Assembly: GCA_902788315.1 (NCBI GenBank)
Contig: CADAJS010000015.1
Coordinates: 1-64,000, forward strand
DNA from: an uncultured Bacteroidales bacterium
Lineage (GTDB): Bacteria; Bacteroidota; Bacteroidia; Bacteroidales; Bacteroidaceae
Length of the DNA stretch: 64,000 nucleotides
Direction of reading: 5' to 3'
Shown: positions 18,359 to 28,046 of the stretch, piece after piece
How the letters are laid out: every line of letters begins with the position of its first letter
How positions within the stretch are numbered: the first letter of the stretch is position 1
Program-made: the position numbers and the translations under genes
Notes under the pieces: generated by a model
Told to the model about the DNA's origin: nothing
Seen by the model: only the letters and a program-made list of their open reading frames with translations
The model's database searches: none

Positions 18359-20713
18359 ATGAAGAAGTTTTTCCCCCTGGTGACCGCACTGCTGTGCCTG
18401 TTCGGCCAGCAGACGGCGGCGTATGCTGAGGACTTTCGGGTTAGTTCGCCCGACGGGCAACTATGTGTGACCGTCCACTTGACGGATGGGCGGATAGACT
18501 ATGATGTGACGCGTGGCGAACGTAGCCTGGTGGAACGCTCCCCTCTGGGTCTGGTGGCCGAGGAAACCGACCTGAGCTGCGGCCTCAGCTTCGTCTCCGA
18601 GAGTCAGGGCGAGGTGAATGACGAATACACTCTGCCCTCGGGCAAGACCTCCCATTACACCGACCGCTGCCGCCAGCTGTTGCTCTCGCTCCGGAACGAG
18701 GACGGAATGTCGTTGTGGGTGTTCTTCCGTGTCTATGACGACGGCTTCGCCTTCCGCTACACCGTGGGTCGTGCGGCGGGAACGGAACGTCTCACGATTG
18801 TCGATGACCCGAGCCGTGTGCGTGTGGCCGATTTCGAGTACTGTCTCGGCTCCAAGTTCCTGGGCGGTGTCAACAGCCCTAACTACCCCTACGAAAGCTA
18901 TTATCGACGCTACGACTGGACGGAGGTGCTCACCGCGCAGGGCGATCCGCGCCTGAATGCGCCGGCCCTCATCAGCAACGGCACGGATTATCTCCTCGTG
19001 AGCGAAGCGGCCAATGACGGTGGATTCTCAGCCTCCCTTCTGCGTGGCGAGGAGCGCAAGGGCGAGTTCTCGTTCCGCTATGCCGGTAACACCAAGGACT
19101 TTGCGGCCGACGGACCGCAGCGCCTCACGCTACTCCTGCCGCTGCATACGCCCTGGCGCATGGTGATCACCGGGTCGCTGCCCGTCATCTTCCAGTCCAC
19201 GATGGCCGAGAACCTGTGTCCGCCCAGCGTGCTTTCCGACACGCAATGGATTCGTCCCGGACGGGCCGCATGGGACTGGGGAGGTTCCGACGGATGCGGC
19301 TATGCGCCTCTGACACGCGAGGGAGCCGACAGCCTTTACATCGATCTGGCTGCCCGAATGGGATGGGAGTACATGCTGGTGGATGGCGGATGGAAGCCGG
19401 AAACCATTCGCCAGACGGTGAACTATGCTACCAGTCGTGGAATCAAGGTGCTCCTGTGGCAGACGGCTGCCCTGCGTCACAGTCAGGAATTCTCCAACGA
19501 ACGGATGGACGAGACACTCACACGATGGGAAGAATGGGGCATCGCGGGCATCAAGATAGACTTTTGGGAAGACGACTCGCAGGAGACGCTCCAGCGCATG
19601 GAGAACCTGCTGCGATGTGCTGCAAAGCATCGGATGGTGGTGAACTTCCACGGCTGCACCCGGCCTTCAGGCCTGCGCCGCACCTATCCCCATCTGCTCT
19701 CATACGAAGCCGTATTAGGCGGCGAGCAGAACTTCTGGAATCCGCAGCGCGACATGGCCATGACGGCCGAGCACCATATAAATCTCTTCCTGACGCGCAA
19801 CGTCATCGGTCCGGCTGACTTCACGCCCGGCGACTTTGCCCTTCGCGCAGGCACGCTCATCTCCAATGTCTCGCAGGCACAGCGCATGGGACTGCTCGTG
19901 GGCTTCGAAAACGGCCTGTTGCATGTATGTGAGAGCCCCGAGAATCTGGAGTATTTCATGGGGCTCGACGTGATGAAACGTGTGCCGGCGACGTGGGACG
20001 AGAGCAGGCTTTTAGAGGCTGAGGTGCAGCAATACGCCACCATCGCCCGTCGCTCGGGCGAGGAATGGTGGCTGGCGGGAGCTACAGTGGGGGAGCGCAC
20101 GGCGCGTATCTCGCTGGACTTCCTGCCCAAGGGGAAGCGCTATACAGCCTATATCTACCGCGACGGTGAGTGCCGCACGGAGATGCGATTCGAAAAGCGG
20201 CGTGTGACGCGAGGATCCACCCTGCGCCTGCCCGAGATGAATGGCGGCGGTTTCCTGGTCCAGCTGTCGCCCGACGACCACCTGCCGGTGCCCGTGGAGG
20301 CCGTGACCTACGAGGCCGAGGCCCGGCAGAACACGCTTTCGGAAGGCGTCACACGGCGCAAGGCCGATGCGCTCTACGCCTCTGGCGGAGAGATGGTGGG
20401 CGACCTGGGTCGCGGGCGCGAACTGACGTTCCGGAATATAAAGGCTGGCCGAGAGGGCGACTATGTGCTGACCATTTACTATTCGACGTATGATGACCGC
20501 CGTGCCGAACTGATGGTCAACGGGCAGCCGATGGGCATGCAGACGTTCCGGGGCAATGGCGCTTCCTACAAGACCTACGGTCCCGAGGGCCTCGGCTGGT
20601 ATAAGCTTCGTGTTCGCCTGCATGCCGGAAAGAATACCGTCACCCTCCGTGCTCCGCAAGACGGATGGGCGCCCGATGTGGATCGCATCACCCTGTGCCC
20701 CATAGGAGAATAA
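18359..20713 (+). CDS. GH97 glycosidase with C-terminal carbohydrate-binding module
   Basis: A 784-residue exported enzyme (signal peptide ending near AYAED). Residues about 25-270 are the GH97 N-terminal beta-super-sandwich (FRVSSPDGQLCVTVHL; FFRVYDDGFAFRY). The catalytic barrel spans roughly 280-560 with GRAAWDWGG. Asp401 in GIKIDFW aligns with the nucleophile of retaining GH97 alpha-galactosidases, which suggests a retaining enzyme rather than a SusB-like inverting alpha-glucosidase. From about residue 650 a CBM35-like beta domain follows (TYEAEARQNTL; YVLTIYYSTYDDRRAEL; GKNTVTLR). It is expected in the periplasm or on the surface. There is no SusC/D pair beside it. The substrate call is inference from one residue. 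Confidence 0.88.
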   Translation: MKKFFPLVTALLCLFGQQTAAYAEDFRVSSPDGQLCVTVHLTDGRIDYDVTRGERSLVERSPLGLVAEETDLSCGLSFVSESQGEVNDEYTLPSGKTSHYTDRCRQLLLSLRNEDGMSLWVFFRVYDDGFAFRYTVGRAAGTERLTIVDDPSRVRVADFEYCLGSKFLGGVNSPNYPYESYYRRYDWTEVLTAQGDPRLNAPALISNGTDYLLVSEAANDGGFSASLLRGEERKGEFSFRYAGNTKDFAADGPQRLTLLLPLHTPWRMVITGSLPVIFQSTMAENLCPPSVLSDTQWIRPGRAAWDWGGSDGCGYAPLTREGADSLYIDLAARMGWEYMLVDGGWKPETIRQTVNYATSRGIKVLLWQTAALRHSQEFSNERMDETLTRWEEWGIAGIKIDFWEDDSQETLQRMENLLRCAAKHRMVVNFHGCTRPSGLRRTYPHLLSYEAVLGGEQNFWNPQRDMAMTAEHHINLFLTRNVIGPADFTPGDFALRAGTLISNVSQAQRMGLLVGFENGLLHVCESPENLEYFMGLDVMKRVPATWDESRLLEAEVQQYATIARRSGEEWWLAGATVGERTARISLDFLPKGKRYTAYIYRDGECRTEMRFEKRRVTRGSTLRLPEMNGGGFLVQLSPDDHLPVPVEAVTYEAEARQNTLSEGVTRRKADALYASGGEMVGDLGRGRELTFRNIKAGREGDYVLTIYYSTYDDRRAELMVNGQPMGMQTFRGNGASYKTYGPEGLGWYKLRVRLHAGKNTVTLRAPQDGWAPDVDRITLCPIGE

Positions 20714-20732
20714 TCCGGAATCGGTTGAAAAA

Positions 20733-20777
20733 CAGTCTCCCCGGACATACTCGACAAAGTATGTGTGGGGGAGACTG
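20733..20777 (-). terminator. terminator between convergent GH97 and BspA-like genes
   Basis: CAGTCTCCCC (20733-20742) pairs with GGGGAGACTG (20768-20777), with a second inner stem ACATACT/AGTATGT. On the minus strand a T-run follows (plus strand TTGAAAAAC), so it best serves the BspA-like gene. Confidence 0.75.
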
Positions 20778-20850
20778 CATGTCAATGTTTCGAGATAATC
20801 TTGTGTCTTGAGCGGGACGGGCTATGCCTCCGTCGTGGCATGTGCTATGA

Positions 20851-23800
20851 TTACTTGACCAGCACCTTCCGGCTACCGTGGATATACACGCCCTTCTGCG
20901 TGGGCTGGCCGTCCACGCGGCGTCCGTCAATGGTGTACCACGGGGCAGTACTGTCTGTGGCGGGACGTGGTGTGTCGATGTCACTCGTGTCATCCACATT
21001 GATGGAGAGGCCATAGACCTTCACCGCATCGTCGTTGGCATAGGCTGTACGACGGGGTGCATGCAGCGGTTGGTCGGCTTCCTCGCGAGAGGCTGAGGTG
21101 GCCTTGGGCGCAGCATAGACATAGATGTGCGTGGGAGCACCGACGTTGTAGGGCATGGTGGCCTGGCTGCGTCCGGCACTTTCCACCTTCTGCGGCTCGC
21201 CCTGGCCTATCTTCACGTAGAGCACGTTTTGTCCCAGCGTCTGGCAGTCGATTACAATGCGCCCTTTGCTGGCCGGCACCTCGAAGATGAGGCCATTGAA
21301 CTGGTTTTTCACCGTCAGGTCGTCGGCACCGTCGGCCGTGGCTGCTGCCAGTTGTTCGTCGTTGACGGTTGAATTGATGACCAGGCAGCCCTCCGCGGCA
21401 TCGTAGCCGTCGCCGCTGCCCTCGGTGTCGAGGGTGATGAAGACGCCATTGACGATTGTGCCGCTGAGGTCGGTGTCGTCGGTGACGCTATTGGCCACGC
21501 TCACAGCTGTATTCTCGACAATGGCTTCTGTGTCGGATGCTCCGTCGAATGTGGTCATTTGCTGGAAGGCTAATGCCCAAGTGCTTTCTGCTTGGTATGC
21601 CGCCAATGAGCCGTTGGGCACTTTCAAGAAACGTGTCCTTTGATTGTATTGATTGACTTTCACTTCGCCCCATGTCAACGTTCCGTCCGGTTCAATATGG
21701 TAATAGTACAATACTCCTCCGAAGGGCGCGTAACTATTGTAGGCCCTGTCAACAGAATAACCGCGCTCAAGTTCTCTTCTATTGTCCTCATCGTTCAGTA
21801 TCTCTTCGTCAGAAGGTCGGGATGTTAATGGGAATGGTTCTTTCATGTAGGCTGTGCAATAGGTGACACTTGGGAAAGCATAATCTCCGATGGACTTTAG
21901 TGCTGCCGGCAGATCGATATATTCCAAGTTGTTGCCGGAACAAAAGGCTCTCTCGCCTATTGTTTCCACGGAGCTTGCCATTTGCACACGAACCAGATTC
22001 TCACATCCGTTGAAAAGATACGGAGGAATTGTCTTGACACCCTCACCAATGATGACGCGTGTCACGCTTTTGGGGAATGGTGCGTAATAGTTTCCCGATA
22101 CATCGTGATTGTTGTTGAGATAGTCGGTCCGTTCGTCATAAGTCGTTGCATCCGTAGCATTGTAATTCACACGAATTATTCCAGTGCCCTCAAAGGCACC
22201 ATAGCCGATGTGTTTAACCTTTCGTGGGATGGTCACGCGACGCAACTTTTCACATCCTGCAAAGGCAAATGCACCTATCTTCTCCAGCGACTCAGGTAGT
22301 TCAATCGTGCTTATCGCAGCCCCATTGAAGCAATCCGTTCCCAGAAATCGCAGCGTGGAGGGCAGTGTGAGGCCCGTGATGATTCCATTGTAATAATCAT
22401 GGTAGTAGGCGAAGGCATCGCTTACTGTAACCGTTCCCTCCTTGATAGTTATGGCGCGTGGTTGAGGGATTCCATAGTCATCGCGCTCAGGAATAAATCT
22501 ATAGGCAATCTTGCCGATATATTTCACGCCGTCTTCTACTGGCATATTTTCCACCCAAGGGATATAGCCGTAAAATTCGCTGCCAAAGGCATCCTTGCCT
22601 ATTTCCTCTATATTGGCAGAGAGGGTCATATCTTTCAACCTTATACAGCCCGCAAAAGCTTCTGCGCCAATCTTCTTCACTCCATCGCCCATGTTGAAAG
22701 AGGTCAGATTCTCGCAGCCACCAAATGCATTATCCCCGATTTCCGTTACTGAGTTGGGAATGGTTAATGTGGTCATTCCGCAACCGCTGAAAGCCCAAGA
22801 GCCAATGGTTTGCACTGTACTGGGAATGTCTATCGTGGTCAGTGCTCGGCAACCGCTGAAAGCGCCTGAGCCAATGGTCTGCACAAAGGTGGGAAAGATA
22901 ACAGAGGTTAGTTTCTGACAGCCATTGAACAGATTTTCGGGAATGGCTTTCAAGCTGTTGCAAAGTTCTGCCGTCTTCAGGTTTGTATTCGCCAGACAGT
23001 ATTCGCCAAAACGGGACACATGGCTGATGTCTATCTGCTGGAGCGGTGTGCCGGAGAAGCAATAGTTTCCAAGGCTGTCAATAGATTCGGGTAGTTCGAT
23101 GTATTTCAGTTTAGTACCGCTGAAAGCAGATCCGTCAATATAAGTGGATGCTGTGGGCAGAGAAACCTTCTCTAATGGAGTGTTACTCAAGATGCTGCTA
23201 CCCACTCCCTTCAGTCCCTTGGGCAGTTTGCACTGCCTGAGGTACTGCATGTCTGTGAAGGCCAATGCCAGGTCGTTACGACGATGGTAGGAGACGTCGC
23301 TTGTCGTTGCGCCGCTGAAACCACCAGGTCCATCCTCGTCGATGTTCTCTTCCGACAACGTGTAGATGTCGGTATGGTATTCAATGAAACCTCCAAAGCT
23401 ACCCCAGTTCTTCTGGTAGGTTCTTGAATAATACTCTCCGTCGTCATACACCAGTTCCACCTGCGAGAGGTCCAGGTATTGCAGTTGTGAAACCAATCCT
23501 TCCTGCGCTTTCAGATACACGATGTCAGCAGCGCCCATCTTACCCTTCACGGTAAGGAAATCTACCAGGTCGTAGTCGGTGGCCATTATAGCATTTGTCA
23601 GTTTCTGCTTCAGCGTACCGGGCTGTGTGAGGTTGACGGTGAAGTGCGCGCCTGACGTCAGGTCGATGTCGGGCACGTCGGTGGGGTCATCCTCTGGTTC
23701 CTCCGGCTCGTCCGGCTTTAGGAACGGGTCTTCGTCCTGCGATGTGCAAACGGCCATCTGGTTGGTGTTGAAATCCACCTTCACATAGTAGGTGCGAGTG

Positions 23801-24687
23801 GGGTCGTAGTCGCGCACCCAGAAGTCAACATAGTCCATCCAGTCCTTGTCGGGTACCATCTCCTCTTTCTCGTTGAAGGTAACCAGGTCTTTGGGATGAC
23901 TGTAGCGATAGGGGCGCAGCGAATCCATGACTTCATAAAACAGATCGTCGTTGAGTCTTACATCCTGTGTGGTCAGAGCCCTCGTGATGGTAAAGGCCGA
24001 ACTAGCAAACAGGACGTTGCCGGCATAAACGCCGTCGGTCTCGGTGGGCTGGAGTGTGGCTGAGGGCTGCGTGAAATTGTAGACGGATTTATTTGCCTCG
24101 TTCTTGCCCAAGAAGCTGAACAGGTAGCATCCGCCCTTGCTCTCCTCGTTGAGGTAAACGGGGTCTGGTTCCGGGTCTGGTTCCGGGTCTGGTTCCGGGT
24201 CTGGTTCAGTATCCGGAGATACTTGAAATATCTCTCGGTTGAAATCTACAATGACTTTAAAGGTTCCGCTAGTTCTTAGTGAGAAAAAGTAGCCTTCTTG
24301 GTAGCCCTTATACATGGCATGTGCTCTCCCGATAGGTACTCTGCTCCCTTGCCGTGCTTCGCACCATACGTCGTCCTTAATGCTTTCCCAGTCATCGGCT
24401 GATGCGGCCAGTTTCGTGGCAATATAAAAAGCATTTGACTCTGTGAAGGTTGCTTTACCTTCAAACACGCCGTCGCTGACTTTGGCCAGCGTACTTGAGG
24501 CCTGATTTGCCTTAGCCCCTTCTCCATCGGTGCCCAACAGGTAGCAGGCATCCTGTGCTGTGCCTGCCATGGCGGCAAACAAGAATGCCAATGATAGTAA
24601 ACTACGGATCAACTGGCTGTCCGCTTTCTCCTCCACTATACTAAGGCGGGAGCGAATGCCTTGCTTCTGAGATAAGTGGTGTTTCAT
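20851..24687 (-). CDS. BspA-like leucine-rich repeat surface protein
   Basis: A 1278-residue protein with a signal peptide preceded by an unusually long charged segment (hydrophobic core about residues 29-43, then GTAQ). Two related N-terminal domains follow, near 45-150 and 185-310; both begin CYL, contain an ANxS-type stretch and continue with DGVxxG. A (DPEP)n linker separates them. From about 430 to 1000 the chain is BspA-type LRR_5 repeats (IPSTVQTIGSWAFSGC and many like it). The end (WYTIDGRRVDGQ, KGVYIHGSRKVLVK) is a secretion/anchoring tail of the type IX kind. Such proteins mediate adhesion. It is divergent from the AraC-type regulator, a natural candidate to control it. Confidence 0.9.
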   Translation of the reverse strand: MKHHLSQKQGIRSRLSIVEEKADSQLIRSLLSLAFLFAAMAGTAQDACYLLGTDGEGAKANQASSTLAKVSDGVFEGKATFTESNAFYIATKLAASADDWESIKDDVWCEARQGSRVPIGRAHAMYKGYQEGYFFSLRTSGTFKVIVDFNREIFQVSPDTEPDPEPDPEPDPEPDPVYLNEESKGGCYLFSFLGKNEANKSVYNFTQPSATLQPTETDGVYAGNVLFASSAFTITRALTTQDVRLNDDLFYEVMDSLRPYRYSHPKDLVTFNEKEEMVPDKDWMDYVDFWVRDYDPTRTYYVKVDFNTNQMAVCTSQDEDPFLKPDEPEEPEDDPTDVPDIDLTSGAHFTVNLTQPGTLKQKLTNAIMATDYDLVDFLTVKGKMGAADIVYLKAQEGLVSQLQYLDLSQVELVYDDGEYYSRTYQKNWGSFGGFIEYHTDIYTLSEENIDEDGPGGFSGATTSDVSYHRRNDLALAFTDMQYLRQCKLPKGLKGVGSSILSNTPLEKVSLPTASTYIDGSAFSGTKLKYIELPESIDSLGNYCFSGTPLQQIDISHVSRFGEYCLANTNLKTAELCNSLKAIPENLFNGCQKLTSVIFPTFVQTIGSGAFSGCRALTTIDIPSTVQTIGSWAFSGCGMTTLTIPNSVTEIGDNAFGGCENLTSFNMGDGVKKIGAEAFAGCIRLKDMTLSANIEEIGKDAFGSEFYGYIPWVENMPVEDGVKYIGKIAYRFIPERDDYGIPQPRAITIKEGTVTVSDAFAYYHDYYNGIITGLTLPSTLRFLGTDCFNGAAISTIELPESLEKIGAFAFAGCEKLRRVTIPRKVKHIGYGAFEGTGIIRVNYNATDATTYDERTDYLNNNHDVSGNYYAPFPKSVTRVIIGEGVKTIPPYLFNGCENLVRVQMASSVETIGERAFCSGNNLEYIDLPAALKSIGDYAFPSVTYCTAYMKEPFPLTSRPSDEEILNDEDNRRELERGYSVDRAYNSYAPFGGVLYYYHIEPDGTLTWGEVKVNQYNQRTRFLKVPNGSLAAYQAESTWALAFQQMTTFDGASDTEAIVENTAVSVANSVTDDTDLSGTIVNGVFITLDTEGSGDGYDAAEGCLVINSTVNDEQLAAATADGADDLTVKNQFNGLIFEVPASKGRIVIDCQTLGQNVLYVKIGQGEPQKVESAGRSQATMPYNVGAPTHIYVYAAPKATSASREEADQPLHAPRRTAYANDDAVKVYGLSINVDDTSDIDTPRPATDSTAPWYTIDGRRVDGQPTQKGVYIHGSRKVLVK
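24161..24208. repeat. 12-base repeat coding for the DPEP linker
   Basis: Four copies of GGGTCTGGTTCC (last with one change) lie in frame in the BspA-like gene. Twelve bases keep the frame, so length variation would only stretch the acidic proline-rich linker. Confidence 0.95.
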
Positions 24688-24737
24688 CGTGTTTGTGTGT
24701 TATGATGGTTTATTGGTGTCGAAACGTCATGTGTTGG

Positions 24738-24745
24738 CAAAGATA
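24738..24745 (-). promoter_or_regulatory. BspA-like gene promoter -7 box
   Basis: TATCTTTG on the minus strand, about 50 bases before the start at 24687. It faces away from the regulator promoter at 24916-24923 in a 260-base divergent gap that holds nothing else I recognise. Confidence 0.6.
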
Positions 24746-24915
24746 CGGACTTCCTGACTTTACAGATAACATACCTTTCCACTCCGCGCTTCAATCTCAC
24801 AAAACGGAGGGATTAACCGCGCAAACGGGCGTCCAATACATCAAAATGAAGCGTCAAAGCGTAAAAATGGCGATGTGGCTGAGCCCAATGTGAGGCGCGA
24901 ATTCGGATAATTGTG

Positions 24916-24923
24916 TAACTTTG
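24916..24923 (+). promoter_or_regulatory. promoter -7 box of the AraC-type regulator
   Basis: TAACTTTG fits the consensus. It overlaps an ATG at 24921, so translation from that ATG would need RNA starting before its own promoter; the ATG at 24948 is therefore the better start. Confidence 0.65.
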
Positions 24924-24947
24924 CATTGCATAAAACAGATACACGTT

Positions 24948-26024
24948 ATGATAATCTCTGCATTTGTCGTCGGAATTGCCACTGCGTTCTTCGCCATCTT
25001 TGCCGTACATATATTGTTGTATATGCCGCGGCGCACACGCTTCCAGACCGTGGTGGGAATCATCATGGCGGTGTGGGCCGTGTGGTGTGCCAAGGACTTG
25101 GTGATTTGCATGCCTGGCATGTACGTGCAGCCGGTATTGGATTGGATTCTTATCATCGACGGATGGTCGGCCCTTACATACACCATATTCGTGTTCGAAG
25201 TGGTAATGCCGGGCTGGGTCACATGGCGCAGGCTCCTGCTGCTCTCCCTGCCCTTCATGCTGTTTACGGTAGGCTACGCGCTGTGGCCGGTTCGCGAGGT
25301 GGTGTATGCCTACTCGGTGTTCCTCTGGTGTTATGCCTGGACGATTGTCATAGTCGGATGGACGAGGATGAACCGTTACCTTCGCTACATAAGCCGCGAG
25401 TATTCCAATATTGACAAGATTGACGTGTCGTGGCTGCGGCCTGTGTTCCTATTTGCCATCATAGGACAGCTGGCGTGGCTTTTTACGTCGCTCTACTCGA
25501 ACATCACATGCGATATCGTTTACTACATCAGCGTCATTGTGCTCTGGCTTGTGGTGTTGCGCTACAGTTGGAACTTCCAGCCGATTGCAATAGGAACGGA
25601 ATCGGAGGAGGCAGAGACGTCGGTGTATGATGGCAGCCTGGTAACAATCACAGACGAGGCCTCGCAGGGTGAGGTGAAGAATCTGCTGTCCTTTGGAAGG
25701 CTGGAGAAACTGATGGACGAAGAAAAACCCTACCTCAGACCTTCCCTTACGCTGAAGGAACTGGCTCACGAACTGAACACAAACCGCACCTACATCAGCA
25801 ATTACCTGAACCAGCAGATGAAGATGACCTTCTATGACTACATTAACAGCCTGCGCATAGAACGTGCTGCTATCCCTCTGATGAGAGAGCATCCGGAATA
25901 CAAGTATGAATATGTGGCGTCGGAAAGTGGCTTTGCCTCCATCAGCACCTTCCGTCGCGCGTTCGTGAAGGTGACGGGACAGACCCCCAGCCAGTATGCA
26001 GCAGCCCTCTCTGCCCAGAAGTGA
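24948..26024 (+). CDS. membrane-bound AraC-family transcription regulator
   Basis: A 358-residue protein with six or seven hydrophobic helices in residues 1-205 and a cytoplasmic AraC-type DNA-binding domain at about 255-353 (TLKELAHELNTNRTYISNYL, then ESGFASISTFRRAFVKVTG, then TPSQY). The second helix-turn-helix carries the family signature. The membrane part has no recognisable sensor fold; related Bacteroidota regulators have the same layout. It is divergent from the BspA-like gene and may respond to an envelope signal and control that gene; this is inferred from position only. A 19-base-pair hairpin follows the stop. Confidence 0.85.
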   Translation: MIISAFVVGIATAFFAIFAVHILLYMPRRTRFQTVVGIIMAVWAVWCAKDLVICMPGMYVQPVLDWILIIDGWSALTYTIFVFEVVMPGWVTWRRLLLLSLPFMLFTVGYALWPVREVVYAYSVFLWCYAWTIVIVGWTRMNRYLRYISREYSNIDKIDVSWLRPVFLFAIIGQLAWLFTSLYSNITCDIVYYISVIVLWLVVLRYSWNFQPIAIGTESEEAETSVYDGSLVTITDEASQGEVKNLLSFGRLEKLMDEEKPYLRPSLTLKELAHELNTNRTYISNYLNQQMKMTFYDYINSLRIERAAIPLMREHPEYKYEYVASESGFASISTFRRAFVKVTGQTPSQYAAALSAQK

Positions 26025-26049
26025 CGTTGAGACTTATGTGGCTATAAAA

Positions 26050-26094
26050 ATGCCAGCGGGGCAAACAAACGGAAATTGTTTGCCCCGCTGGCAT
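26050..26094 (-). terminator. strong hairpin terminator between convergent genes
   Basis: A perfect 19-base-pair stem: ATGCCAGCGGGGCAAACAA (26050-26068) pairs with 26076-26094 around the loop ACGGAAA. The A-run just left of it gives a U-run on the minus strand, so it ends the outer-membrane barrel transcript. It may also stop the regulator transcript from the other side. Confidence 0.85.
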
Positions 26095-26106
26095 GTAATA
26101 GAGGGT

Positions 26107-26703
26107 TCAGCGCGAGAAGCGATAGCCTATCGTGAACTGGAACACACGGTGGTGGCTCTTGTCATCGTCATTCTCGGCAAATTCTTTCATGCCCAGGATG
26201 TAGCGAGCATCCAATACCACGCGGTTGAATTCGTAGGACAGGCCAAAGGGGATGCCGAAGTCGAACGACTTTATCTTAAACCCCAAATCGGCTATGCTGC
26301 CGGTAACACTCTGCCCTCCGTTGGACACCTTGTACTTATCGACGACATTGAAGCCAGGCTGGATGCCGGCCTTAAGGGCCAGCCCCTTGTACAGATACAC
26401 ATTGGCCATGATGGGGATGTTCACATAGTCCAGCTTCAAGGTTGACTTTGTGCTGCCGTTTTCTGCTCTGGCTCCCTGCATTGAATAAAGGATGCCATAG
26501 GAGACGCCTACATAGCTTGCCAACTGGCTCTGCAGCTCGATGCCGCCCACCACACCGACACGTGGGTCGGTGCCGTGGCCGTGGGTGATATTCGCTACAT
26601 TGAAGCCTACCTTAGGCTGAATGCTCAGTGTGCCTACCTCGGGCTGTGCATGGCACAGGACGGCCATGCACAGCACTGCGAGGAAAAGGGATGTCTTTTT
26701 CAT
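26107..26703 (-). CDS. outer-membrane beta-barrel protein (porin-like, OmpA/PorT type)
   Basis: A 198-residue protein with a signal peptide ending CHAQ and alternating hydrophobic strands throughout (IQPKVGFNVANI, YVGVSYGILYSMQG, YVNIPIMANVYLY, LALKAGIQPGFNV). It ends in an aromatic-containing strand (VFQFTIGYRFSR) as outer-membrane barrels do. This is the generic eight-strand barrel common in Bacteroidota; cargo or partner is unknown. It follows galM by 54 bases on the same strand. Its start region is duplicated (see the repeat at 26699-26742). Confidence 0.82.
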   Translation of the reverse strand: MKKTSLFLAVLCMAVLCHAQPEVGTLSIQPKVGFNVANITHGHGTDPRVGVVGGIELQSQLASYVGVSYGILYSMQGARAENGSTKSTLKLDYVNIPIMANVYLYKGLALKAGIQPGFNVVDKYKVSNGGQSVTGSIADLGFKIKSFDFGIPFGLSYEFNRVVLDARYILGMKEFAENDDDKSHHRVFQFTIGYRFSR

Positions 26704-26742
26704 GTCTTAATTGTTATTAGTTCATGTCTTAATTGTTATTAG
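26699..26742. repeat. 22-base tandem duplication of a start region
   Basis: Two exact copies of a 22-base unit, each holding the A-rich leader and an ATG on the minus strand. The upstream ATG is followed by one codon and a stop (ATG AAC TAA), a two-codon upstream reading frame ahead of the barrel gene. Confidence 0.9.
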
Positions 26743-26757
26743 ATCGCCAGCCGATGA

Positions 26758-27918
26758 TTACTTCACACTGAACTTATAAGTAGTCGTGGTGGAGTAGGTC
26801 TCGCCCGGACGAAGCACGGTCGAGGGGAACGACGGCTGGTTGGGGCTGTCGGGATAGTGCTGGGTCTCGAAGCAGAAGGCCGAGCGCCGCGGATACTTCA
26901 CGCCCTTCTTGCCCACGAAGCTGCCGTCGAGGAAGTTTCCGGCATAGAACTGCACACCGGGCTGGTCGGTGAACATCTCCATGAGGATGCCCGAGTTGGG
27001 GTCGTAGATGCTGCCGAAGGGAGCGGCCTGGTCACGCTCGGGATTGAGAATCCAGTTGTGGTCGTAGCCGTTGCCGTTGGCAATCTGCTGATTGTCTGTC
27101 TTGTCGATGCCATCGCCCACGACTGCGGGAGTGCGGAAGTCAAAGGGAGTGCCCTCCACGGGGAGAATCTCTCCGGTGGCCAGCACGTTGGCATCGACAG
27201 CCGTAATCTCGTTGGCATCCAGCTGCAGAATCTCGTCGAGGCAGTCCTTCGTGCCGTCGCCACTCAGGTTGAAGTAGCAGTGATTGGTCAGGTTGAGCAC
27301 CGTGGCCTTGTCCGTCGTAGCCTCGTAGGCGATGGAGAGCGTGTTGTCATCGCCCACCTTGTAGGTCACCTTGACGTTCACGTTACCGGGGAATCCATCC
27401 TCGCCGTCGGGGCTGAAGGTAGTGAATTCGAGCGTCTGGTCGTCCACCTGGTTGCCGTTCCAGATACGGTTGTGGAAGGCAATCGGACCACCGCCGTGCA
27501 GGCAGTTGCCATTGTTGTTGGGAATGAGCTGATACTCCTCACCGTCGAGCGTGAACTTGCTGTTGCCGATGCGGTTGCCATAGCGGCCGATGAGTGCACC
27601 GAAGTTGCAGCCGTCGGCACCATACTTCTCATAGTCCTGGATGTTGTCGTGGCCCAGGCAGACGTCGGTCATCTCTCCGTCTTTGTTGGGCACCATGATG
27701 CTGACGATGCGTCCGCCAAAATTGGTGAAGCACACCTCCATGCCTGCCGTGTTCTTCAACACATAGAGCTGGGTGCTGTCTGTCTGGAAGTCGGCGGGGT
27801 TCAGCCCCGAGAGCGTCAGCGCGGGCTCTTCGGCCACGGCATTCTTCTTCTGGCCGCCACAGGAAGCCAGACTCAAGCCTGCTACCAAGGCGAGGCTTGC
27901 GATAAACATTTTCTTCAT
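26758..27918 (-). CDS. galM: aldose 1-epimerase, lipoprotein form
   Basis: A 386-residue mutarotase that interconverts alpha and beta anomers of aldoses. His141 (NCLHGG) and His213 (NLTNHCYFNLSG) are the conserved substrate-binding and acid histidines. Glu351 (FETQHYPDSP) is the catalytic base. Unlike the cytoplasmic enzyme of E. coli, it has a lipobox (LSLASC, Cys20) and should be anchored in the envelope, as is common in Bacteroidota, where it acts on sugars freed outside the cell. Its promoter is in the gap upstream, and it is probably co-transcribed with the barrel gene. Confidence 0.93.
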   Translation of the reverse strand: MKKMFIASLALVAGLSLASCGGQKKNAVAEEPALTLSGLNPADFQTDSTQLYVLKNTAGMEVCFTNFGGRIVSIMVPNKDGEMTDVCLGHDNIQDYEKYGADGCNFGALIGRYGNRIGNSKFTLDGEEYQLIPNNNGNCLHGGGPIAFHNRIWNGNQVDDQTLEFTTFSPDGEDGFPGNVNVKVTYKVGDDNTLSIAYEATTDKATVLNLTNHCYFNLSGDGTKDCLDEILQLDANEITAVDANVLATGEILPVEGTPFDFRTPAVVGDGIDKTDNQQIANGNGYDHNWILNPERDQAAPFGSIYDPNSGILMEMFTDQPGVQFYAGNFLDGSFVGKKGVKYPRRSAFCFETQHYPDSPNQPSFPSTVLRPGETYSTTTTYKFSVK

Positions 27919-28046
27919 TCTCTTTTTGAATTTAATGGGTTATTAATTGTTGCTTGTCGGTTAATGGTTGTGTGTGAAGGGCTCTTTGGTCTGTTTTTGT
28001 CTCCATCTCGTGCCGAAAAACATGATTCAGCGTTCGATTTTCGGTG

